Below are positions 1 to 8,624 of a stretch of DNA of 64,000 nt, in pieces. The number at the start of each line of letters is the position of its first letter. Within the stretch, counting starts at the first letter, position 1. The notes beneath the pieces are model-generated. The model was not told where the DNA came from. It did no database searches and saw nothing but the letters and a program-made list of their open reading frames with translations. Position numbers and translations under genes: made by a program. The stretch spans positions 930,001 to 994,000 of the forward strand of contig NZ_RCWT01000009.1 in the NCBI RefSeq assembly GCF_003688595.1, read 5' to 3'. Source of the DNA: Sphingomonas sp. PP-F2F-G114-C0414. GTDB taxonomy: Bacteria; Pseudomonadota; Alphaproteobacteria; Sphingomonadales; Sphingomonadaceae.

Positions 1-1
1 C

Positions 2-316
2 GGCATGCCGCTTCAGGCCGACCCCACGGTAATCTACCCGATCACCAAGGGCCGCCCGCTGGGTCGCCGTATTCTGCGGTCGGAACTGCACGCGAAGAAC
101 GGCTACAACACCTATGCCGAAGCCGGCCTGCCGGTCGGCCCGATCGCCAATCCCGGCCGTGCCTCGATCGACGCGGTGCTCGACCCGGCGCAGACCCAGG
201 CGCTCTATTTCGTCGCGGATGGCACCGGCGGCCACGTGTTCGCGAACACGCTGGCCGAACACAATGCCAACGTGAAGAAATGGTACGCCATCCGCAAAGC
301 CCGCGGCGAGATGTAA
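2..316 (+). CDS. mltG: Endolytic murein transglycosylase MltG, C-terminal part (5' end outside window)
   Basis: Only the last ~104 residues are present. MltG (YceG) is an inner-membrane lytic transglycosylase that cuts nascent glycan strands and so limits their length. The visible part carries the family's C-terminal signature: PLQADPTVIYPITKG, then YNTY with GLPVGPIANPGRAS, then ALYFVADGTGGHVFANTLAEHN. The reading frame is open to the window edge, so the true start, membrane helix and LysM-like part lie upstream. It ends with TAA at 314-316 and a palindromic repeat follows at once. Family assignment is firm; gene length cannot be judged. Confidence 0.9.
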   Translation, partial: GMPLQADPTVIYPITKGRPLGRRILRSELHAKNGYNTYAEAGLPVGPIANPGRASIDAVLDPAQTQALYFVADGTGGHVFANTLAEHNANVKKWYAIRKARGEM

Positions 317-479
317 TCCTCCCCGGAACGGGGAGGGGGACCATCCGCAGGATGGTGGAGGGGGCTCACCGCGAGCGTACCGTCAGTGGGGCGGGATTCC
401 GCGGGGCGGGACTCTCGTGGCACTCCCCCTCCACCCCGCCGCTCCGCGTCGCGGTCCCCCTCCCCGTGCCGGGGAGGAT
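317..479. repeat. GC-rich intergenic palindrome (family C)
   Basis: The whole gap between the convergent mltG and eda genes is a large inverted repeat. The left arm reads tcctccccgg-aacggggaggggg followed by accatcc-gcaggatggtggag; the right arm reads ccccctccaccccgccg, then ccctccccgtgccggggagg. Related elements occur at 13486-13632, 23341-23462 and 41006-41116. It could act as a bidirectional terminator or mRNA-stabilising hairpin (inference). Confidence 0.75.
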
Positions 480-1100
480 TTACCCTCGCAGCGCGTTGGC
501 GGCGCGGGCCTTGATCTCGATCTCGGCCATCGTCCCGCCGGTCACCCAGCTTCCGCCCACACACAGCACCGGCTTGAACGCCAGCCACTCGGGCGCGCTG
601 GCCTCGGTGATCCCGCCGGTCGGGCAGAAACTGCACTGATAGAACGGCGCGGCCAGAGCCTTCAGCGCCTTCAACCCGCCATTCGCTTCTGCCGGAAAGA
701 ACTTGAAGTGCGTCAGCCCCAGGTCGAGCCCGGTCATGATGTCCGCCGCATTGGCGATCCCCGGCAGGAACGGAATACCGCTCTCGATGATCGGCGTGGC
801 AAGGCGTTCGGTCAGCCCCGGCGAGACGATGAACTCGGCGCCCGCATCGCGCACCTGCGCGAACTGCTGCGTGTTGACGACGGTACCGGCACCGACGATC
901 GCGCCCGGCACCTTCTTCATCTCGGCGATCGCCTCCAGTGCAGCGCCGGTGCGCAGCGTCACCTCGAGGACGCGCAGACCGCCTGCGACCAGCGCCTCCG
1001 CGAGCGGACGAGCAAGCGCGGCATCCTCGATCACCAGCACCGGAATGACGGCGCTGGTCTGCATGATGTCTGCGATTGCGCGCGAGGGGGTTGCGGTCAT
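480..1100 (-). CDS. eda: 2-keto-3-deoxy-6-phosphogluconate aldolase
   Basis: Class I aldolase that splits KDPG into pyruvate and glyceraldehyde 3-phosphate, the last Entner-Doudoroff step. The 206 residues match the family's usual length. The Schiff-base lysine is K133 in HFKFFPAEANGG, and the catalytic glutamate is E46 in LEVTLRTGAA. A phosphate-binding GGI segment follows FCPTGG, and the end has CVGGSWV. The ATG overlaps the glk stop by four bases (ATGA at 1097-1100), which indicates translational coupling as the last gene of zwf-pgl-edd-glk-eda. Its stop borders the palindrome at 317-479. Confidence 0.96.
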   Translation of the reverse strand: MTATPSRAIADIMQTSAVIPVLVIEDAALARPLAEALVAGGLRVLEVTLRTGAALEAIAEMKKVPGAIVGAGTVVNTQQFAQVRDAGAEFIVSPGLTERLATPIIESGIPFLPGIANAADIMTGLDLGLTHFKFFPAEANGGLKALKALAAPFYQCSFCPTGGITEASAPEWLAFKPVLCVGGSWVTGGTMAEIEIKARAANALRG

Positions 1101-2065
1101 TGCGTATGTTCCTGTGCGAAAGCGGCCGCGGCGCCGAACAGGCCGGGCTGGGGATGGGTTATGAGCTTGACGGGCATCGCCGCCATCATGCCCTGGAAGC
1201 GACCCTTGGCGACGAAGCGCTGGTCGAAGCCCGAGCGAATGAGCCGATCCTTGATCCGGAAGCCGAGGCCGCCGGCGATCACGACTGCCTTCGCGCCTTG
1301 CGCTAGCGCGAGATCGCCCGCGACCGCGCCGAGTGCGAGACAGAACCGGTCCAGCGCGGCGAGCGCGATCGAATCGGTACCGTCGATCGCCTCGGTCCAG
1401 ATCGTCTTGTCGTCATGGCTGGGAACTGCGCGGCCCTCCAATGCGGCAAGCGTCTCGTAGATCGCGACGATGCCGGGCCCGGCGACGACGCGCTCGGCGG
1501 ATACGCGCGTGAACGTCTTCCGCAGTCGCTTCAGTAACGCGTCTTCGATCCCGTCGAGCGGGGCGAAATCCATGTGGCCACCCTCGGTCTCAAGGACCTG
1601 ATAGCCGTCCTTCCGCCGCAGCAACTGTGCGACGCCGAGCCCGGTGCCGGGTCCGCAGATCGTCGTGATGCCCTCGGAAGGCAACGGCGTATCGGGCCCG
1701 CAAAGGTGGATGAAGTCGCTGCTTGGCACCTGCGCGACGGCGTGGCCGACCGCGCCGAAATCGTTGACCACCACCCACTGGTCCGCCTTCAGCCGCTCGG
1801 TGATCAGCGACTTGCGGATGATCCACGGGTTGTTGGTCAGCCGGATGACGTCGTTCGCGACCGGCGACGCGACCGCGATCGCGAGCGCGCGGGGGAGGGG
1901 GCGGCCGAGCCCGGCCTCGAACGCCTGATACGCGGTCTGGAGCGACGCGTGATCCGCGGTCTTCAGCGTCGCCGGCTCGCCGAGCGACACGACGCGGCCA
2001 TTCTCGACCTCGGCGATCGCGAACCGGGCGTGCGTTCCGCCGATATCTGCCGCTACGATTTCCAT
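1097..2065 (-). CDS. glk: Glucokinase (ROK-unrelated bacterial Glk type)
   Basis: ATP-dependent glucose phosphorylation in the cytoplasm, feeding zwf. The 322-residue length is typical of the E. coli Glk family. The N-terminal phosphate-binding loop is ADIGGTHARF (residues 6-15). Further motifs are VVNDF, the glycine-rich ICGPGTGLGVA, the sugar-contact ETEGGHMDFAP and a C-terminal VIAGGLGFRIKD. It overlaps eda by ATGA. It is separated from edd by 154 bases that hold a palindromic repeat, so its expression may be partly uncoupled from zwf-pgl-edd. Confidence 0.95.
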   Translation of the reverse strand: MEIVAADIGGTHARFAIAEVENGRVVSLGEPATLKTADHASLQTAYQAFEAGLGRPLPRALAIAVASPVANDVIRLTNNPWIIRKSLITERLKADQWVVVNDFGAVGHAVAQVPSSDFIHLCGPDTPLPSEGITTICGPGTGLGVAQLLRRKDGYQVLETEGGHMDFAPLDGIEDALLKRLRKTFTRVSAERVVAGPGIVAIYETLAALEGRAVPSHDDKTIWTEAIDGTDSIALAALDRFCLALGAVAGDLALAQGAKAVVIAGGLGFRIKDRLIRSGFDQRFVAKGRFQGMMAAMPVKLITHPQPGLFGAAAAFAQEHTQ

Positions 2066-2100
2066 GTCATCCTCCGTCCGATTTCATCATTACCGCCACC

Positions 2101-2186
2101 CCGTCATCCCAGCGAAAGCTGGGATCTCAAGCCGCATGCTCCGTCCCCGTGGAGCGAGGTCCCGGCTTTCGCCGGGATGACGGGGG
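2101..2186. repeat. GC-rich intergenic palindrome (family A)
   Basis: Lies between edd and glk, inside the Entner-Doudoroff gene set. The left arm is ccgtcatcccagcgaaagct and the right arm ggctttcgccgggatgacgg. They are complementary apart from small differences, so a long stem can form in RNA. Similar elements lie at 15862-15948, 18479-18562 and 55010-55095. Its position suggests processing or partial termination between edd and glk (inference). Confidence 0.75.
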
Positions 2187-2219
2187 TGTGGCTGAGGCGA
2201 CGGCGGCGTGTGCGACGTT

Positions 2220-4040
2220 CTAAAGCCCAGCCCCCGCCAGCATTGCCGACGCACCCTTCTCGGCCTCGTCGGCAAGCCCGCGGAACATGCCGAACAGTTC
2301 GCGGCCCATACCACTCACCGGCGGCGGCACCGCGACCATTTCGCGCGTCGCCCACACATCCGCGTCGACCAGCGCCTCCAGCGTACCGTTGACCGCATCC
2401 ACCCGGATCATGTCGCCATCGCGGATCAACCCGATCGCCCCATCCAGCAACGCCTCGGGCGAGCAATGGATCGCGCACGGCACTTTCCCGCTCGCGCCCG
2501 ACATCCGGCCATCGGTGACCAGCGCGACCTTGAACCCGCGGTTCTGCAACACCCCCAGCGGCGGCGTCAGCTTGTGCAGTTCCGGCATGCCGTTGGCGCG
2601 CGGCCCTTGGAAGCGGACGACGACGACGACGTCCTTCTCCAGCTCGCCGCGCTTGAACGCCTCAATCACGTCGAGCTGGTCGTCGAACACCATCGCGGGC
2701 GCCTCGACGATCCAGCGCTCGCGCTCGACCGCCGACACCTTGATGCACGCCCGGCCGATATTCCCCGCGAGAATCCGCATCCCGCCATCGGGAGAGAACG
2801 GCGCGGTCGCGGGGCGCAGGATCGTCTCGTCGCCGCTGTCCGGCGTGTTGCGCCAGCCGAGCGTATCGCCCTCGACCACCGCGGTCTTCGCATAGGCCGA
2901 CAGGTCGTCGCCGCCGATCGTCATGATGTCGCCGTGCAGCAGCCCTTCGCCGAGCAGCTCGCGGATCACATAGGGCATGCCCCCGGCAGCCTCGAACGCG
3001 TTCACGTCCGCCGAGCCGTTGGGATAGACGCGCGCGATCAGCGGTACTGCGCAGGAGAGACGGTCGAAATCCTCCCAGTCGATGATGATCCCCGCCGCGC
3101 GAGCGATCGCCGGCACGTGGAGCAGATGGTTGGTCGAGCCCCCCGTCGCGAGCAGGCCGACCGCGGCGTTCACGATCGCCTTCTCGTCGACGCAATGCCC
3201 GAGCGGCCGATACGAATCGCCGCGGGCACCGATCTTCGCCAACCGGTGCACTGCCGCCCGCGTCAGTTCCTGGCGCAGCTTGGTACCCGGATTGACGAAC
3301 GCCGCGCCCGGCATGTGGAGGCCCATGACCTCCATCATCATCTGGTTGGTGTTCGCCGTGCCGTAGAAAGTGCACGTGCCCTTCGAATGATACGCGCCGA
3401 TCTCGGCTTCGAGAAGCTCGTCGCGCCCGACCAACCCTTCCGCGAACTTCTCACGAACCGCGGCCTTCGCCTTGTTCGGCAAGCCGGTTGGCATCGGCCC
3501 GCCGGGGATCAGCACCATCGGCAGATGCCCGAAGCGCAACGCGCCCATCAGCAAACCGGGGACGATCTTGTCGCAGATGCCGAGCAAAGCGGCGCCTTCG
3601 AACGTTCCGTGCGACAAGGCAATCGCCGTGCTCAGCGCGATCGTGTCGCGGCTGAACAGCGATAGCTCCATCCCCGGATAGCCCTGCGTCACGCCGTCGC
3701 ACATCGCCGGCACGCCGCCCGCGACCTGCGCCGTCGCGCCCGCTTCGCGTGCCCAGATCTTCATCAGTTCAGGGTAGCGATAATAGACCGCGTGTGCCGA
3801 CAGCATGTCGTTATACGCGGTGACGATGCCGATGTTCATGCCGGCATCGGCCTTCATCGCGTCGCGGTCTTCCTCGGTCCCGGCATAGGCGTGTGCCAGG
3901 TTCGCGCAGCCGAGACCGGGACGACGGACCTGCGCCGCCGCCTCACGCTCGATCAGCGCGAGGTAGGCAGCGCGGCTGTCGCGCGAGCGCTCGATGATCC
4001 GGTCGGTCACCGCGGAGACGACGGCGTTAAGCATCGTCAC
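2220..4040 (-). CDS. edd: 6-phosphogluconate dehydratase
   Basis: Iron-sulfur enzyme converting 6-phosphogluconate to KDPG. The 606 residues match Edd of the IlvD/Edd family. Cluster-binding and family motifs are visible: MCDGVTQGYPGMELS, GICDKIVPGLLMGALRFGHL, the GGSTNHLLHVPAIA segment and VTDGRMSGASGKVP. The chosen start is GTG at 4040, overlapping the pgl stop as GTGA. An in-frame ATG two codons later (4034) is an alternative. It is third in the leftward zwf-pgl-edd order. A second IlvD/Edd paralogue lies at 41145-42947 in the sugar-acid region. Confidence 0.96.
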   Translation of the reverse strand: MTMLNAVVSAVTDRIIERSRDSRAAYLALIEREAAAQVRRPGLGCANLAHAYAGTEEDRDAMKADAGMNIGIVTAYNDMLSAHAVYYRYPELMKIWAREAGATAQVAGGVPAMCDGVTQGYPGMELSLFSRDTIALSTAIALSHGTFEGAALLGICDKIVPGLLMGALRFGHLPMVLIPGGPMPTGLPNKAKAAVREKFAEGLVGRDELLEAEIGAYHSKGTCTFYGTANTNQMMMEVMGLHMPGAAFVNPGTKLRQELTRAAVHRLAKIGARGDSYRPLGHCVDEKAIVNAAVGLLATGGSTNHLLHVPAIARAAGIIIDWEDFDRLSCAVPLIARVYPNGSADVNAFEAAGGMPYVIRELLGEGLLHGDIMTIGGDDLSAYAKTAVVEGDTLGWRNTPDSGDETILRPATAPFSPDGGMRILAGNIGRACIKVSAVERERWIVEAPAMVFDDQLDVIEAFKRGELEKDVVVVVRFQGPRANGMPELHKLTPPLGVLQNRGFKVALVTDGRMSGASGKVPCAIHCSPEALLDGAIGLIRDGDMIRVDAVNGTLEALVDADVWATREMVAVPPPVSGMGRELFGMFRGLADEAEKGASAMLAGAGL

Positions 4041-4741
4041 GGCGCCCAGTGCACGTCGACCGGCAGCTCGACCTCGGCCAGCACGCGGCCGATCGGATAG
4101 GACGACGACGGCCCCTGTTCGATCGCCTGTTCGAGAACCTTCTTCTTCGCGTCGCCGGTGATCATGATCATCAGCGCCTTCGACGATGCGATCGCCGCCG
4201 CCGACAGCGTGACGCGTGCGAGCGGAGCCTCGGGTGGCAGCGGATCGGGCATGACGCCGAGCGCACGACGTTCCTTCGGCCCGCTCAATGCCTCGTCGTA
4301 ATCGGGGCCGGGGAAGATCGACGCGGTATGCCCGTCGCCGCCCATGCCGAGCAGGCAGAAGTCGAGCGGCCAGTGCAGATCCTGCATCAACGCATCCGCC
4401 GAACGACCGGCAGCCTTGTAGTCCGACATCGCTTCGGGAACGATCGGCTTCACGCGGGCACCCTTGGGAAGGAAGATCTTCGCCAGCGCCGTCACGTTGG
4501 ACAAGGGATCGCCGAGCTTCACGATCCGCTCGTCGCCGGGGATGATCGTGACCTTCTTCCAGTCGAGCTTCGCCTGCGCAAGCTTCTCATACGCGGCGAA
4601 CGGCGTCTTGCCGCCCGCCAGCGCGATCACCGCCGAGCCACGCGCGTCGAGTGCGCTCTCGATGACGAACTGGATGTCGCCCGCGACCGCGTTGGCGAGC
4701 TCGCCCGCGTCGTCATATTCCCACCATTCGATTTCGGTCAT
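4037..4741 (-). CDS. pgl: 6-phosphogluconolactonase
   Basis: Hydrolyses 6-phosphogluconolactone made by Zwf. It is 234 residues, of the DevB/SugarP_isomerase type. Motifs are ALAGGKTPFAAYEKLA near residue 41, IPGDERIV, and GMGGDGHTASIFPG, which carries the catalytic histidine. It lies 48 bases downstream of zwf and overlaps edd by four bases. Neighbours and length fit the Entner-Doudoroff operon common in sphingomonads and pseudomonads. Confidence 0.95.
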   Translation of the reverse strand: MTEIEWWEYDDAGELANAVAGDIQFVIESALDARGSAVIALAGGKTPFAAYEKLAQAKLDWKKVTIIPGDERIVKLGDPLSNVTALAKIFLPKGARVKPIVPEAMSDYKAAGRSADALMQDLHWPLDFCLLGMGGDGHTASIFPGPDYDEALSGPKERRALGVMPDPLPPEAPLARVTLSAAAIASSKALMIMITGDAKKKVLEQAIEQGPSSSYPIGRVLAEVELPVDVHWAP

Positions 4742-4789
4742 TCGATCTTTCCTTGAAAACCTTGGGGAGGGTGCTCCCTCCCCGAAAAC

Positions 4790-6253
4790 TCAGTCGTCCT
4801 GCCAGGTCACGCCGTCCCGCTCGGTCAACGCGATCGCGGCCGACGGACCCCAGCTGCCCGAGGCATAGCTCTTGGGCTTCATCGCGTTGGCCTTCCAGCC
4901 CTCGCGGATCGCGTCGATCCAGGTCCATTGCGCCTCGACCTCGTCACGCCGCACGAACAGCGTCTGGTCGCCCTCGATCAGGTCGAGCAGCAGCCGCTCA
5001 TAGGCGATACGCCGACGCGAGCCGGCGAATTCGGCATCCAGGCTTAGGTTCAGCGGCACTTCGCGCAGGCGGACGCCCTCGCGATCGAGCCCCGGCTCCT
5101 TCGCCATCACCAGCAGCTGGACATACTCCTCCGGCTGGAGGCGGATGATCAGCATGTTGGGCTGCAACAGCCCGCCACGACCCGCGAACATCGAGTGCGG
5201 CACCGCCTTGAACTGGATCGCGATCTCGCTCTGGCGCGTGGCCATCCGCTTGCCGGTGCGCAGGTAGAACGGCACGCCCTGCCAGCGCCAGTTATCGACA
5301 TGCGCCTTGATCGCGACGAACGTCTCGGTGGTCGATGGCTTGCCCAGTTCGTCGGAGTAGCTCTTGACGATCTTCCCCTTTACCGCGCCGTCGCCATATT
5401 GGCCGGTCACCGTGACGTGCGGCACTTCCTCGGGCTTGATCAGTCGCAACGATCGGAAAACCTTCGACTTCTCGTCGCGGACGTCGGTGCCCTCGAAGCG
5501 CGCAGGCGGCTCCATCGCGATCAGCGCGAGCAGCTGGAGCATGTGGTTGGCGACCATGTCACGCAGCGCGCCCGCGGTCTCGTAATAGCCTGCGCGCTCC
5601 TCGAGCCCGACCGTCTCGGAGATCGTGATCTGGACGTTGTCGATCCCCTGAGCATTCCACACCGGCTCGAAGAACGAGTTGCCGAAGCGCAGCGCGAGGA
5701 TGTTCTGGACGGTTTCCTTGCCGAGATAATGATCGATCCGGTAGGTCCGGTCCTCTGGGAAAGCCTTCGCCACCGCATCGTTGATCTCGCGGCTCGTCTC
5801 CAGGTCGTAGCCGAGCGGCTTCTCAAGCCCGACGCGGACCGTCTCGCCAGCCAGGCCAACCTTGTGCAGCCCCTCGATCGCGGCTTCGAACAGCGATGGC
5901 GCGGTCGACAGATAGATCGCGAGACCGCCCGAGATATCGCCGATCTTGTCTGCCAGTGGCTGGAAGCTCGCAGGGTCCGACAGGTCGGTCGGCTGATAGA
6001 AGATCCTGTCGAGGAACGTCCCGATCGCGCTTTCGTCCTTGCGATCCTCGGGCAGGAACTCGTCGAGCGCCTTCTTGGCGAACTTGCGGTAATCCTCGTC
6101 GTCATGCTCGTGACGCGCGGCGCCGGTGATCGTCAACTCCTCGGGCAGCAACCCGTCGGCGTGCAGGCCATAGAGCGACGGCAGCAGCATGCGCTGCGCG
6201 AGATCGCCGGTCGCGCCGAACAGGAGCAGCTTGGCTACGGGATTACGGTGCAT
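4790..6253 (-). CDS. zwf: Glucose-6-phosphate dehydrogenase
   Basis: Oxidises glucose 6-phosphate to the lactone with NAD(P)+. It is 487 residues, normal length. The Rossmann loop is FGATGDLAQ (residues 12-20), the substrate-binding EKPLG is at 144-148 and the active-site RIDHYLGKE at 172-180. A C-terminal RTGKRM motif contacts the coenzyme. It is the first enzyme of the leftward run to eda and starts 45 bases after the argC stop, so argC and the two small genes upstream could share a transcript with it. Confidence 0.97.
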   Translation of the reverse strand: MHRNPVAKLLLFGATGDLAQRMLLPSLYGLHADGLLPEELTITGAARHEHDDEDYRKFAKKALDEFLPEDRKDESAIGTFLDRIFYQPTDLSDPASFQPLADKIGDISGGLAIYLSTAPSLFEAAIEGLHKVGLAGETVRVGLEKPLGYDLETSREINDAVAKAFPEDRTYRIDHYLGKETVQNILALRFGNSFFEPVWNAQGIDNVQITISETVGLEERAGYYETAGALRDMVANHMLQLLALIAMEPPARFEGTDVRDEKSKVFRSLRLIKPEEVPHVTVTGQYGDGAVKGKIVKSYSDELGKPSTTETFVAIKAHVDNWRWQGVPFYLRTGKRMATRQSEIAIQFKAVPHSMFAGRGGLLQPNMLIIRLQPEEYVQLLVMAKEPGLDREGVRLREVPLNLSLDAEFAGSRRRIAYERLLLDLIEGDQTLFVRRDEVEAQWTWIDAIREGWKANAMKPKSYASGSWGPSAAIALTERDGVTWQDD

Positions 6254-6298
6254 GAAAGCTCCTGGATTTGCCGATGGGCCGGGCGGAAAACGCCGGTC

Positions 6299-7222
6299 CT
6301 AGAAAACGAGGCCGGCTACGGGATCGACCCCGGCCATGATGTTGAGGTTCTGGACTGCGGCACCGCCGGCACCCTTGCCCAGATTGTCGAGCGTCGCGAC
6401 CAGCCGCGCATGGCCGACCGCGTCGTTGCCGCAGACCCTAAGCGTCAGACGATCGGTCCCTGCGTTCTCCTCGATATCGACCGAGCCGATATCGCCGGGG
6501 GCAACCGAGACGAGCTTCGAGCCATCGAACGCAGCGCGCAGCACGTCTTCGATCGCCGCGAGCGTCGGGTGGCCGGGCAGGGCGTGGAGGTGCAACGGCA
6601 CTTCGACGACCATGCCGCGGTAGGTGTTCGCCACGGCAGGCGCGAAGATCGGTGCGTGCGTTAGGCCCGCATGCTGCGTCATCTCGGCGATATGCTTGTG
6701 CGCAAGGCCTAGCGCGTAGGCGCGGAACGCCGTCGCCGGCTCGCCATTCTCGAACGCCGCGATCATTGCCTTGCCGCCGCCCGAGTAACCAGAGGTCGCG
6801 TTGACGCTCAGCGGGAGGTCGGCGGGGATAAGACCGGCCGCGACCAGAGGCGCGACGAGCGCGAGGAAACCGGTGGGGTAGCAGCCGGGGTTCGACACGC
6901 GCATCGCGGTCGCGACCTTCTCGGCCTGGCCCGGCAGTTCGGGGAAGCCGTAGGTCCAGCCGGCAGCGACCCGGTGTGCGCTCGACGCGTCGATGACCCG
7001 CGTGCGCGTATTGTCGATCAGCGTGACGGCTTCGCGCGATGCGTCGTCCGGCAGGCAGAGGATGACGAAATCGGCATCGTTCAGCGCCTCGCGCCGTGCC
7101 GCCGGATCCTTGCGCCGATCCTCCGGCAGCAACGCCAGCGTGATGTCGGTCCGGCCGGCGAGCCGTTCGCGGATCTCGAGTCCAGTGGTGCCGACCGCGC
7201 CATCGATGAAGACCGTGGTCAT
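6299..7222 (-). CDS. argC: N-acetyl-gamma-glutamyl-phosphate reductase, type 2
   Basis: Third step of arginine synthesis, reducing N-acetylglutamyl phosphate to the semialdehyde. The 307-residue length fits the shorter AstC-type (ArgC2) branch. The N-terminal nucleotide loop is FIDGAVGTTGLEI, and the catalytic cysteine C114 lies in SNPGCYPTG. The ATG at 7222 is preferred over an upstream in-frame ATG because the protein then begins at the conserved MTTVFIDG. It also overlaps the preceding stop as ATGA. Confidence 0.94.
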   Translation of the reverse strand: MTTVFIDGAVGTTGLEIRERLAGRTDITLALLPEDRRKDPAARREALNDADFVILCLPDDASREAVTLIDNTRTRVIDASSAHRVAAGWTYGFPELPGQAEKVATAMRVSNPGCYPTGFLALVAPLVAAGLIPADLPLSVNATSGYSGGGKAMIAAFENGEPATAFRAYALGLAHKHIAEMTQHAGLTHAPIFAPAVANTYRGMVVEVPLHLHALPGHPTLAAIEDVLRAAFDGSKLVSVAPGDIGSVDIEENAGTDRLTLRVCGNDAVGHARLVATLDNLGKGAGGAAVQNLNIMAGVDPVAGLVF

Positions 7223-7653
7223 GCTGCGTCCGTCGTCGAAAGGTCGAGCGCAGCGGCCTCGACATAGCCGACCAGTCCGCTCGGGCGCGCAACGCCCCAT
7301 GCGGACACGCCAGCAATCTCCAGCACTTCGAAACTGTCGCCAGGGTTGAGGTCGACCATCGTATCGCTCGCTTCGTCTCGTCCGCTGCGCAACAAAGCTG
7401 TGCGCGCGACGGGCCGTATCATCGGCACGGCATAGTGTGGAGCGAATACGTATTCGGCGAGGCGAATGTCGGCGATATCGCGGCGAACCGCGTGGGTGCG
7501 CGGGTCGAGGTCGACCGAGCGGCCCGTCAGCGAAAAGCTCGTACGGGCCTGGTCGTCGAACGGCTCAAGCGTGAGCGGCTGCGCGGCCGCCAGATCCGTT
7601 GCCAGTGCCGGCTGGGGCGGGGCCGTCGCCGATGAATTGCCCGAACTCTTCAA
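7219..7653 (-). CDS. SH3-like N-terminal domain protein, possibly a truncated NlpC/P60 peptidase
   Basis: No enzyme activity can be assigned. From about residue 30 it reads DLDPRTHAVRRDIADIRLAE then FAPHYAVPM and DSFEVLEIAGVSAWGVARPSG-GYVEA. This resembles the N-terminal bacterial SH3 domain that precedes the catalytic domain in sphingomonad C40 (NlpC/P60) peptidases. The catalytic part is absent: the frame stops four bases into argC (ATGA). The start is uncertain. TTG at 7653 has gaagggg nine bases upstream; an ATG at 7740 would lengthen it. Either way it overlaps the MarR gene by 89 or more bases in another frame, which is unusual. Confidence 0.5.
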   Translation of the reverse strand: MKSSGNSSATAPPQPALATDLAAAQPLTLEPFDDQARTSFSLTGRSVDLDPRTHAVRRDIADIRLAEYVFAPHYAVPMIRPVARTALLRSGRDEASDTMVDLNPGDSFEVLEIAGVSAWGVARPSGLVGYVEAAALDLSTTDAA

Positions 7654-7936
7654 GAAAATCTGCCCCTTCGGTCGTGCGCGCGACGAAGATGTTGCGCTTG
7701 TCGCTATCGTCGCGTTGGCGGCGCAGATAGCCGAGGGCACCCAACCTGTTCAAGGCGCGCGTAACGACCGGCTTCGATACGTTCAGCGCACGGGCCAGGC
7801 CGCGCACCGTATGCGGCCCCGGTTTGAGATATACGAGCAGAAGAAGCGCCATCTGCCGATTGGTCAGATCGGGTTCGCCCGAACGGACGTAATCCACCAG
7901 AGCGGTCATCCAAGTCGATAAGGTATTGGCTGCCAT
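7565..7936 (-). CDS. MarR-family winged-helix regulator
   Basis: Small DNA-binding regulator of 123 residues. The segment LTNRQMALLLLVYLKPGPH, then VRGLARALNVSKPVVTRALN (recognition helix), then LGYLRRQRDDSDKRNIFVAR gives the helix-turn-helix and wing of the MarR fold. ATG 7936 is chosen because the upstream in-frame stretch looks non-coding. It is the first gene of the leftward run towards argC and zwf, so it may regulate that run, but no operator was identified. The C-terminal tail is low in complexity and overlaps the next gene. Confidence 0.8.
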   Translation of the reverse strand: MAANTLSTWMTALVDYVRSGEPDLTNRQMALLLLVYLKPGPHTVRGLARALNVSKPVVTRALNRLGALGYLRRQRDDSDKRNIFVARTTEGADFLEEFGQFIGDGPAPAGTGNGSGGRAAAHA

Positions 7937-8143
7937 TGATGCCACAGCGTTGATCCGCCATCTGAATTTATAAACACGATGCCCAGTCATGAGCGTCGTT
8001 ACGGGTTCACAACGCCGCCCGGACGTCATGTTTCCGTAGTTTTGCGATTGGCTTGCGATATGCGGAGCCCGTGTTGCGGTTGATCGAAACCGCGACGTCG
8101 CCTATGTGCGCGCCTTCGCAAAAGTTCCGGGGTTTTCCGCGCA

Positions 8144-8539
8144 ATGTTCGCCTTTCTGCTCGTCATCCACGCGATCATCGCGGCCGCCCTCGTCACGGTG
8201 ATCCTCATGCAGCGCTCGGAAGGCGGCGGTCTGGGCATGGGTGGCAGTCCGTCGGGCCTGATGTCGGCCCGCGGCGCAGCCGATTTCCTGACCCGCGCGA
8301 CCGGCGTCCTCGCGACGATGTTCGTGCTGTTCTCGATCCTGCTCGCGGTTCTCGCGGCGAATCACCGCACCACCACGATCGACACGTCGCTCGCCCGCAC
8401 CCCGGCGGCGGCGACGACCGTTCCGACCGCGCAGCCCAAGGGTGATGCGGCTCCGTTCGCCGGTGGCGCCGAGAACGCTGGCGTACCCGCCGGCACGACC
8501 AAGCCGGCCGACAACGGCGCGGTCCCACTCGCCCGCTAA
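8144..8539 (+). CDS. secG: Preprotein translocase subunit SecG
   Basis: Small membrane subunit of the SecYEG channel. It is 131 residues with two hydrophobic helices (about 2-20 and 53-72) joined by the conserved QRSEGGGLGMGGSPSGLMSARG loop. It has an Ala/Pro/Thr-rich C-terminal tail of about 55 residues, as is common in sphingomonads. The next gene is pyrG, a frequent alphaproteobacterial pairing. The tpiA gene that often precedes secG is missing here. Confidence 0.93.
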   Translation: MFAFLLVIHAIIAAALVTVILMQRSEGGGLGMGGSPSGLMSARGAADFLTRATGVLATMFVLFSILLAVLAANHRTTTIDTSLARTPAAATTVPTAQPKGDAAPFAGGAENAGVPAGTTKPADNGAVPLAR

Positions 8540-8560
8540 ACACTCCATTCGCCGATAAAA

Positions 8561-8590
8561 GGCCCCTGCGTGATCCGCGGGGCTCTTGTC
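8561..8590 (+). terminator. Hairpin between secG and pyrG
   Basis: Stem GCCCC(t)GCG at 8562-8570 pairs with CGCGGGGC at 8576-8583, with one bulged base and a short loop, followed by tcttgtcgtt. The U-rich part is weak, so this may be a leaky terminator or attenuator before pyrG rather than a full stop. Confidence 0.4.
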
Positions 8591-8624
8591 GTTCGTCCCC
8601 AACACACGCTACGAGACTCTTCCC

